This document shows positions 41,901-51,700 of a stretch of DNA of 64,000 nucleotides, piece by piece; position 1 is the first letter of the stretch; each line of letters opens with the position of its first letter. The position numbers and the translations under genes are program-made. The stretch lies in the NCBI RefSeq assembly GCF_037176765.1, contig NC_090021.1, positions 189,674,378-189,738,377 on the forward strand. The letters are read 5' to 3'. A model generated the notes under the pieces. The model saw nothing but the letters and a program-made list of their open reading frames with translations. It searched no databases and was not told where the DNA came from. Source of the stretch: Anolis sagrei. Its lineage: Eukaryota > Chordata > Lepidosauria > Squamata > Anolidae.

Positions 41901-44900
41901 TTTATTACAGTCAATGACCAGATCATAACAGTGGGACCCAGTCCCGCATACCCACGCCAAACCCAAGGAGTTATATACTTCAAATATCAACAAAAACCAC
42001 ATACAAGTATTATTAAAACCCAACTCAACCCACGAGATTAACCGAAGGCAGTCTAAAGGGAGGTAGTGGGGATGGCACCGGGGGGGGGGGGGGAGTATCC
42101 AACATTATAAATATAAGCCTATGTCTGATTTCCCATCAATATTCCAGAGGTGAAGCTTAGGTCTTTTGACTCTCAATCATTGTCCGCCGGATTTTAATCA
42201 CAGCCATGCAGAACTTAGTGAAGTATATAAAGGGGTTTCAGGATAACATCACTATTTGTTCAGTGTGCACATTCAGTACCTGTGCAAGGTGCCCAATGAA
42301 TTTTAAATCATATCTATACACAATAAGGGACTGGTACCCATGCTTTAACTATCCATATCCAACAAAATATGCCCTCTCTAGGAATTTTCTATATCCTCCA
42401 GGTGATTCAATTGTATATTTCCACCAAAATTTACCAGAGTCTTGCTGGAAGAGCTAGAAGATTTCTAGAGAGGATTTTTCTAGGTGATCCCACAAGATTA
42501 TGTGGTAATTCCCAGCAGAAGTTGTTTTTTTACAATAGGGCTCTCTATTATCTATAGTTTCCTGTTTCCATGGTAAGGTCAGGAAAATATCCTCTGCAGA
42601 TCCGAGGGTCATACTGTGTATCAGATCCACCCATATCTTGCTAGACTTCAGAAAAAGTCTTCTAACATTCGTTTTCAAGAAAGCTTTTGGCTGATTGGAT
42701 CAACTGTAATTATTATTTAATTATTTATTTCATTTATATAACACTTTTCTTGACCCCACGGGGGACTCAAAGTGGTTAACAACAAAATAAATGGTAAAAT
42801 TCGATGCATCACGAAATATAAAACACAACACATCACTAAAATACCGTATAATAATAGATGAAGACCAGTAACTATAAAACATCAAACATAAACAACACAA
42901 CATAGAACATTGGACATTGCACCAATCCTAAAGTTATTTTGGCTGCTTCATCTCACTCTCCAAATGCTTGCCAAAAAAAAACACGTTTTGAGTAATTTCC
43001 TGAACATCAGGATGGAGGGGGCTGATCTGATCTTGTTGGGGAGGGAGTTTCACAGCCAAGGTGCTACCACCGAGAAGGCCCTGTCTCTCATCCCCACCAA
43101 TTGCACCTGCGAAAGCGGTGGGACCGAGAGGAGGACCTCCTTAGCCTATCTTAATGCTCTTAGATGTTGGCTTCTAGGAACCCTGGATTTTAGGATTTTA
43201 TAGTTTTATTTTATTATACAGGTTTTAACATTTTCCAGCACTTCAAAATATTTGGTTTTATTATGCATTATTTTTAATGTTTGTATTGTTTTATTTTATT
43301 AATACTGTCAACTGCCTTGGGCCCTAAAATGGGGAAAGGTGGGATAGAAATTGCCTAAATGATTAAAATAAATAAATAACTATCTGTGAGTGTGAATCCT
43401 GAATTTCCCTTCACATGGAAGAGCCTCACTAGTGTACATTAGTATATACAGAAGACTTCTACAAACAGATGTTAAGTACATAGCCAAAGAACATATTAGT
43501 GGCTGATAATCTTCCGTCTCTGTCAATTAACTTAGGTCTGAAAAAAACCAAAGAGAAGCATACTTTGGCTTCGATCCTTGAGTAGCGAACTAAGAACCAC
43601 TAGTAAACAGCACATCACCAAGCCTAATGTGCTCCCAGTGAGAACATAGTGATGTGCGAGAGGCCAACCTGACACAATCCATCAGCAATAAAGGACCAGT
43701 TGCTTTACTATTTTTTCTCCTTTCACCCACCATTCCTTTACCTGCTAGTTTCAAAGTATGTTAGATCATGATACTATAGGAAGGGATTATTATTATCTTT
43801 TGAAGATGTGTACAATGCTTAAACATTTTTACATTCTTTTTTTAAGGCAAATAGGTGGAATGAAAAAACTCAACTGAAAACTCAACTGAAATTGGGAGGT
43901 AGTGGTAGTCTTTGAACCATCTCTTTTCTACCAGCAAATAGATAAAAGAACAAATAAATAAATAAATAATGTTAGTATTTCACATGGTAGAAATATTGAC
44001 TAATAACTATCCAGACTGGGTTAATTTAGAAAATGTGAGCAAATACCTTTTTCCTTTTTCGTTTTGGTGTCTGTCAAGCAGGCTTTTGAGCTCCCCAACG
44101 CTACTAGCCACCTCTGTCGCTCAGCTGCATTAACAGCTTTCATGTAAAAGTGCTGCTCTCCTGGGATGATTAACTCCATTCTTGTGCTATCTGTTGGGTG
44201 CACTTGGAAAGACAAGAGAAAGAACAAAATTTTGAAACGTAGTTAAAAAAAAATAAAGGTAGTTTGCCCAGTCACAATTGGATTACCGTACTTCAACCTA
44301 GTTATTATAGTCACTGTTTTGCTTTAACTGACACGGATATTCCCATTTGCCTGGGATCCTTAGATGAGAATAAACTGTGCCCAGACGTTCTCCAGGAAAG
44401 GCATCTCAAGGTATCTGATGTGGTATTTCCCCCATGCATCTCAAGGATTGGCACTGCATTTAGACTCACTACTTTGAGCAGCACTGCTCTAGAACTGTAT
44501 TAGTTACTCATTAGTAACTGTATTAGTTGCCTGGTCCTTAGGAACCCCCTTGCTGCTCTACAGAAAACCCAACACCTGAAAGCCAACACCTACAAGTACA
44601 GAACTTTTTCTTCCACACAGCACTGAGTTTGAACCTCTGTTTCATATTGAAAATTAAATATGAAACAGTCTTCCTTTCTCTTTTTAGCATCATTCAAAAG
44701 TCCCCTGGGTAAAAAAAAAAAATCACCTGCAATTTCTAAGACATTTCAAGGCTTGAAACACTTCTATTTCTGCCAAAGAGATGCTCAGTGCTGGGGGGTG
44801 GGAAAGGGAATGCAAATCTGCCCCTAACATCTTGGAGAAAATTGAAGAAATCATGCCCTCCACCCACTAACACCACCCTCCACTTTTTAAATCATCCTTT

Positions 44901-47674
44901 CTTGCCATGGACAAGTAACTGAGGAGTCAGAGTAGTGATGCATTTACCTAAAGTGTAGTCAAAGTGGGGTAGTGAATTAGGCATTGGACTATGACTCTGG
45001 AGACCAAGATTCAATTCCATGGTCAGCCATGGAAACCCATTGGGTGATCTTCGATGAGTCCCACACTCTCAGCCCTAAGAAACCCTGTGATAGGTTCACC
45101 TTTGGGCAGTGGTTCTCAACCTGTGGGTCCCCAGGTGTCTTGGGTTACAACTCTCAGAAATCCCAGCCAGTTTGAAGTTGAAGGCCAACACATCTGGAGA
45201 CCCACAGGCTGAGAACCATTGCCTTAGGACCATCATAAACTGGAAATTACTTGGAGGCAAACAACAACAACAACCACCTACCAATAGCATATCTACACAA
45301 AATGCCAAAATACATACTTAACACAAAGACTCATTGTGGATCTTACCTTTGATTTCACACACAGCCATCTTTATGCTTCCTTTGCTACCTTTACAAACAT
45401 CATCCTGTGAATCGTAGTAAGACAATATCCCATTATCTAGAACAAACCAACGAGGCTGCCAACCTAAAGCAAGAGGAGAGCACAACATAAATGTCTGTTT
45501 CAAGTGTAATATCACACAAAGAATAGCACTGTCCGTTTTTAATCCCGAGAGGGTAACTGCAGCAAATTCAGTGGACAATTTAGATGAAAAGGGACATACT
45601 GTGAGCTGGAATAACCAAAACCTCACTTCCAGTTGGGTGCAGAAAACCAATTTTTTTTCCAGTAAGCTGTTAGGAATTGTAGGTGTTGAAGTCCAAAACA
45701 CCTTAATGGCCAAAGTTTGCCCATGCCTGATCTACACTATCAAATTAATGGAACATGATATCACTTTAACTGACATGGCCATGACAGGTCGCAGATTCGA
45801 ATCTGGGGAGAGCACGGATGAGCTCCCTCTGTCAGCTCCGGCTCCCCATGCAGGGACATGAGAAAAGCCTCCCGCAAGGATGGTAAAACATCAAAACATT
45901 CGGGCGTCCCCTGGGCAATATCCTTGCAGACGGCCAATTCTCTCACATCAGAAGCGACTTGCAGTTTCTCAAGTCGCTCCTGACACGAAAAAAGAAAAAG
46001 AAACTTGGCATGGCCACCTATTACAATGCAACCTGAGCCCTGCCACATGCACAACGGAGGACCTTCTTATAGCAACACCAGAGGCACTCCAAGTGGCCAG
46101 CTACTGGTCAAAGGACATTTAGTATAATGGCAAGGTTTTAACTTTGTGTTTTTAAATACACAATAAATAAATAGCTGGCCCTGACTGTTTTCTGTCTGGA
46201 ATTCCCCTGGTTTTTGAGTGCTGCTTTTTATTTACTGTCCTGATTTTAGTTTTTGAATACTGGTAGCCAGATTTTGTTCATGTTCATGGTTTCCTCCTTT
46301 CTGTTGAAATTATCCACACGTGTGTGGATTTCAATGGCATCTCTGTATAGTCTGACATGCTGGACTACTCTAACAACCACTATGTCAGCCTGGAAAACTC
46401 ACAGCCACCCATCTGTTTCCATCTGTTTCAGTTTTGTATTTTTTTGTTTTTCATTAACATACTCTCATCCACACTAAATCCAGGTAACTTGAAATCACAG
46501 AAAGGGCATTTCTAAGGAAAAGATGTGGGGGTTTTGTTTTGGGTTTTTGTTTTGTTTGTTTTTTGTTTGTTTGTTTTGTTTTGCCACTGACAAAGCTGAA
46601 CTAATCTACATTTCAAAGGATGGCTGATAAAGAATATACTGCATTGGTAAAAGAAGATTGCAAGACAAACCAATTTACAAGTTCAAACACAGATGTTGCT
46701 ATCTACTGCAGAAATACAATCCCAACTCAAGCTGATCTACCAAGTCAAGTAAAGCCAATGGGGCAAATAATTAAGAAGTTTACTGAGCACAGACAGACTC
46801 TGCACAAAAATAATGCAGTTCTGTTGCAACTGCAAGGGCCACAAAACAAAAGGGCACAGCATCATCTGCAGTTCCAATGGCCAAACCTATCAAATGAGAA
46901 CAGGGAACAAAAATAAATCAAAATCCTCCTCATTTTGTATTCATTGTAGTTGCCTTCTACCGGCTCTCCAAGCATTACAGAAGAACAGAAATATGTTTGT
47001 TTCTCTTTTGTATTGTGCCCCATGATATTAATTTCACTGGGCAGATTACAATTAATAAAAACCAAATTACACAAACAGGATACAATAGAAAAACAAATTT
47101 CATAAAAACAAATAGCAAAAAAAAAAAACAGATTTAAAAAATTGAGGCAGGCAGACTATATCATTTCTTTCCGGCAACGATTTCTGAAGAATCCCATTAC
47201 AGGGTTGTTGTAGGTTTTTTCGGGCTATCTGGCCATGTTCTAGATTCCAGCCATAAAAGCCTTCGACAATACAATCCCATTACACTACGTAACAAAATTT
47301 GAAAAATGTTCTGTTATGGTTAGAAAGTATTATTTCCTGTATAATTGTGTTGTACTTACTTTGAAAGCAGTTAATATAATCTAGAAACTTTGTTTTTGTG
47401 GTTACCTTTTTAAACCCTTTAATGTGCCACTTTTAACTTTTTGTTCAGACCGCAAAACAAAGTTTTTGCAGTTTAATAAACTTTTCCCATGTTTTTCATG
47501 ATAGAACCAATGACATCTATAACCCAGGAACAAAAATTCCTAACTGCGTTGGAATCCAGCTTTCGAGCGAAAGTTTAGATATAAACCAATAGACTAAAAT
47601 ACAATAGACTGTTTTCTACCCCTAAATCTTTGTAATATAAAAACCATATTAACATTAAATTAGCATGTGGCAAA

Positions 47675-47707
<33 letters not shown>

Positions 47708-50700
47708 CTTCATTCTTGTATCTTGCCACCATCTCCCCGAAGGGACTGGGGCGTCTAATACACAGAACATGAAATAAACACAATATAAAATTCAATTGAA
47801 TAAAACATATAAGGATGTAAACAACATAAATCTCAGAATAAAGCAGTGTTTATCCATCAATGGTGATAGCTAATGTAAACATGGCCAGGCTGTAAACAAT
47901 AGGGCAAAGGAATGGGAATAAGTGCAGAGCTGTAACTATGGGACAAGGGCATGGGATAAAATAAGAACATATGGCAAAAAAATTATATCAGTTCATTTTT
48001 TAAAAAAAAGAGTTTATCAATATTCAGAAATGTCACCATGTTCAAACTGAATATGTGAGAAAGCAAAATTGAAAAAATCTCTCATTCTAGAAAGAATATA
48101 TGGTGGGGATTGGATTATTATTTAAAAGACTGTTGTTTAAAAAGTTACACAAAAAAGTTCTATATCTTGTAGACAGAAAGATCTAAATTTGTATAATACA
48201 GTCATATTAAGTACCTGCTTCTGCAAAGATATCCATGTCTAATGTATGTTATGTCATACTAATGTGGTGGAAATTAAATTCCCCTCCATCACAGATATCA
48301 CTGTGTGTGAAATAAGATAAAATTGAGGATAAAAGTCCCTTAGGAAACCCTTCAAAATGAAATGGAACAGTTGAACCGTTTTACAAATACATCAATTTTC
48401 TTCCTTTCACAATATGATGCAACTTCAAGTCCTCCTTCTCTCTCTCTCTCTCTTTCAAACTTCCCAGAAACTTCTGCCACTATCTTTATGCACAGACTTG
48501 TTTACTTCACAGAGCTATCAAATGTTAAAGGCAAAGGAGACACATTTAAAGCACATGCAAACAAAAGAGGACTGGATGGTCCTTGTAGGCTTTTCCAAAA
48601 AAAAATCTGTTTCTGGTTTCAAAGTGTTATTTCCTATTTAATTGTGAAGCACTGACTTTGAAAGTAGTTATCATACTACTTCACTTTTGTGTCTGCCACA
48701 AACTATGTTGAATTGGTTGAGACACTATGAGATATTCATTGAAATACTACAGCAAAATATGCTGCTGGATGTCCCACAAAAAAACAAGTTTTTGCAGTTT
48801 AATAAACTTTTCCCATGTTTTTATTAGGAAATGACATTTATAACCCAGGGGAAAAAATCATGTTACGGAGTGCTATCAAAGTACATTTGGAATGGCTCCT
48901 TAATGTACCGTATATTCTGGTGTATAAGACTACTTTTAAACCAAGAAACTCTTCTCAAAAGTCAGGGGTCGTCTTATACGTGGGAGTAGTCTTATACACG
49001 GGAGTAGCCTTATGCATGGAAGTCATCTTATATGCGGGAGTAGTCTTGTACGTGGGAGTCGTCTTATAGAGCAGGTGCCGAAACTTCCAATCTGGATCGG
49101 AGAATCTGTGGTTGCATTGGAGAATCTGGGGGAAGATCAAAAATGGCAATGGTCGTGTCCCTGCCGTATGCAGCGACTGTATGGAAGCATTAAGGGCAAA
49201 GCTTTACAAGTATGGTAGAAGAAAATCCATTCATCAGGATTTGTGGGCTTAATGCAATCCCAATGGTGAGGTGAAGGGGCAAGTGAAGGTGTAAGTGAAG
49301 GGCATCCGGGACGCCCGGGGTATGGAAAAAAGAGATAGAGTGGCTCTGGGCCCAGAAAAACACACCTCTTTTACCTGTCTGACCCGCCCTTGTATCCTAT
49401 TACCATACCTCCTCCTCTGCCTCTCAAATCTCACTCCTGAAGACTGCAGTGAAGCGGTGCAGGTGCGCATGTGTGAGATCTGAGAGGCAGAGAAGGAGGG
49501 ACAGTAATAGGAAAATTACAATATTGAAATCAAAGCTGATGCTTTTTAAATTTTTATTTGGTGTGCATTGGAAGAGGGGTAGTCTTATACGGCGAGTATA
49601 TCCCAAACTCTATATTTTAACTGGAAAAGTTGGAGGTTGTCTTATACGCCCAGTCATCTTATATGCCAGAATATACGGGTACTGAAATGTATGCAATATA
49701 AAGCTGTCCCTATACATTAAGCAAATTAATTCGGCAACCTCAGGTGATGCTTGGGGAGGAAAGTAATGTCAAAGTGTTCGAATGACAGACCTATGTGTGT
49801 TTTATGCCCTACCTTATGCTCTCCATTCCACAGGTGGGATAGAAAACACAGTATTCTGAGCAGTGTTGAACTACTCTTATATACTCATGTATAAGTCTAA
49901 AAAGTTTAATTTAAAAAAATCCACAAAATCTAGGTTGAATTATCCATAGGTCAGTATAAGTCCTGTACCGTAACTCTTATAAAGAAAAGGAACCACTCCC
50001 TTCTCTGAGAAGCATGGCAAAAGGTAAGAGCTTAGTCTGTCCCATGATTTATACATGAGCATATATGGTAAGAGTCAACCTCAGTCCATCAAATGCGTAA
50101 GGGACACTCTCTTGAGCAACCTCAGACAGCAAAATATCCAAGGCAGGACCTAATGCAGTAAAACAAGCAACACTTCATCAGCCCAAATCATAATCTGAAA
50201 TTATAACAAGGAAGGTAGTTAAAACACTGTGTCATCACAGCAAGCCAGGAGTTAGCTTTTATTACATCTTCAAACATTGGAATTACTAGTGCATAGGGCA
50301 CAGCTGTCTCCCCAAGGTAAGTAAACAGAACGTTTCTCAATTGAGGAAACAGAGAAATTATTCTAAAATAATGAGCAGACTTCTAAAAGAAGAGGTACCT
50401 AGTCTACCACCTTCTGGAAATCTTTCAGGAATTGCGCTTCCATTTTAAATGCAAAACTGAATATTGTTGCAGAAGACAGAATTAAGTACAGCACCCACTT
50501 TGCACATAATGAGAAGTTTCTTATAAAATATTTAAACCATGGCTTGATATTATATGGCAAGCAGGAAGTTGGGTTTCCCTTCCACTTCTCTCTCCTGTAC
50601 ATCTCAAAAGATAAACAAGCCAGGGGTGTATCTCCACTCTAAAATTAATGCGGTTTGACACTGCAATTGCTCAATGTTATAGAATTATGGGAGTTATAGT

Positions 50701-51662
50701 TTTTACAAGGTCTTCAGCCTTCTCTGCCTCACCAAACTATGATTCCATAGCATTGAGCCATAGCAGTTAAAGTGGCGTCAAATTGCATTAATTTTACAGC
50801 GTAGATGCATCTCAGATTTCAAGTTCACTTTAACAAATGTGTTACTTGTCTTCACTTGCAAACAAAGAATCCATTAGAAATCTTAATTTGTTCTGCTGTC
50901 TTGTTTGATAAACTACCACTAATTTTAAGCTACAAATGCCAATTCACATAAAGATAAAGAAAGGATTGGTTCCTGCAGGCTTTCAGAAGCAGACTTAACA
51001 GCATTTGCGATATGGTTCTACACCAGGCATGGGCAAGCTTCGACCCTTCAGGTGTTTTGGACTTCAACTCCCACATTTCGGTAGGCTGTAGGAATTGTGG
51101 GAGTTGAAGTCTAAAACACCTGGAGGGCTGAAGTTTGCCCGTGCCTGTTCTGTTGGCACATGCAAAAATCACTTGGTGAGTGTGTTAACTGAAAAATGCA
51201 AAGCATGAAGCTGATTGTTTGGGCCACACCCAAGAGGCTAGCTGAGCCTGAGAGTTTTGGCAACAGTTACATGTTTAGGTTTACTGTGCAGGAACTTGCC
51301 AAGACAAGTCAGTGCATATTTTCAGCTTCTGAGTTGATGAAAGAAGATCCTTCACATAGACACCCAAGAACATTTGAATCTTTCTCAAAGGACATTATGT
51401 GAGTCAATGCAACTGTTCACATGACTGTATATATGTTGCTGTACATAACAAAGAGTAAACACCTTATTCTTTATGTGCAAAGTGATCACCCTTCTACACT
51501 GCCCTATATCCCAGGATGTGATCACAGATTATCTATTTTAAACTGGATTATCTGAGTCTACACTGGCATATAATCCAGTTCAAAGCAGACAATCTGAATT
51601 TTATATAGCCTGAGTCCCTTCTGAGTGTTAAGATGGGGTATAATTAAATAATAATAATAATA

Positions 51663-51700
<38 letters not shown>

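Larger units (their letters stand above)
41604..44046 (-). other. PLEKHA3: PLEKHA3 intron 3 (LINE fragments)
   Basis: A 2443-bp intron. It contains an L2-like fragment in minus orientation (42712-43200), a plus-oriented LINE tail (43205-43380), and a probable but unassigned retroelement 3' region at 41880-42690. The stretch 43380-44046 shows only an (AAAT)n run near 43950. Confidence 0.5.
44203..45346 (-). other. PLEKHA3: PLEKHA3 intron 2 (SINE split by a MITE)
   Basis: A 1144-bp intron. Its upstream end holds a plus-oriented tRNA-derived SINE interrupted by a hAT-like MITE (44960-45276). The part 44203-44950 is unassigned. Confidence 0.5.
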
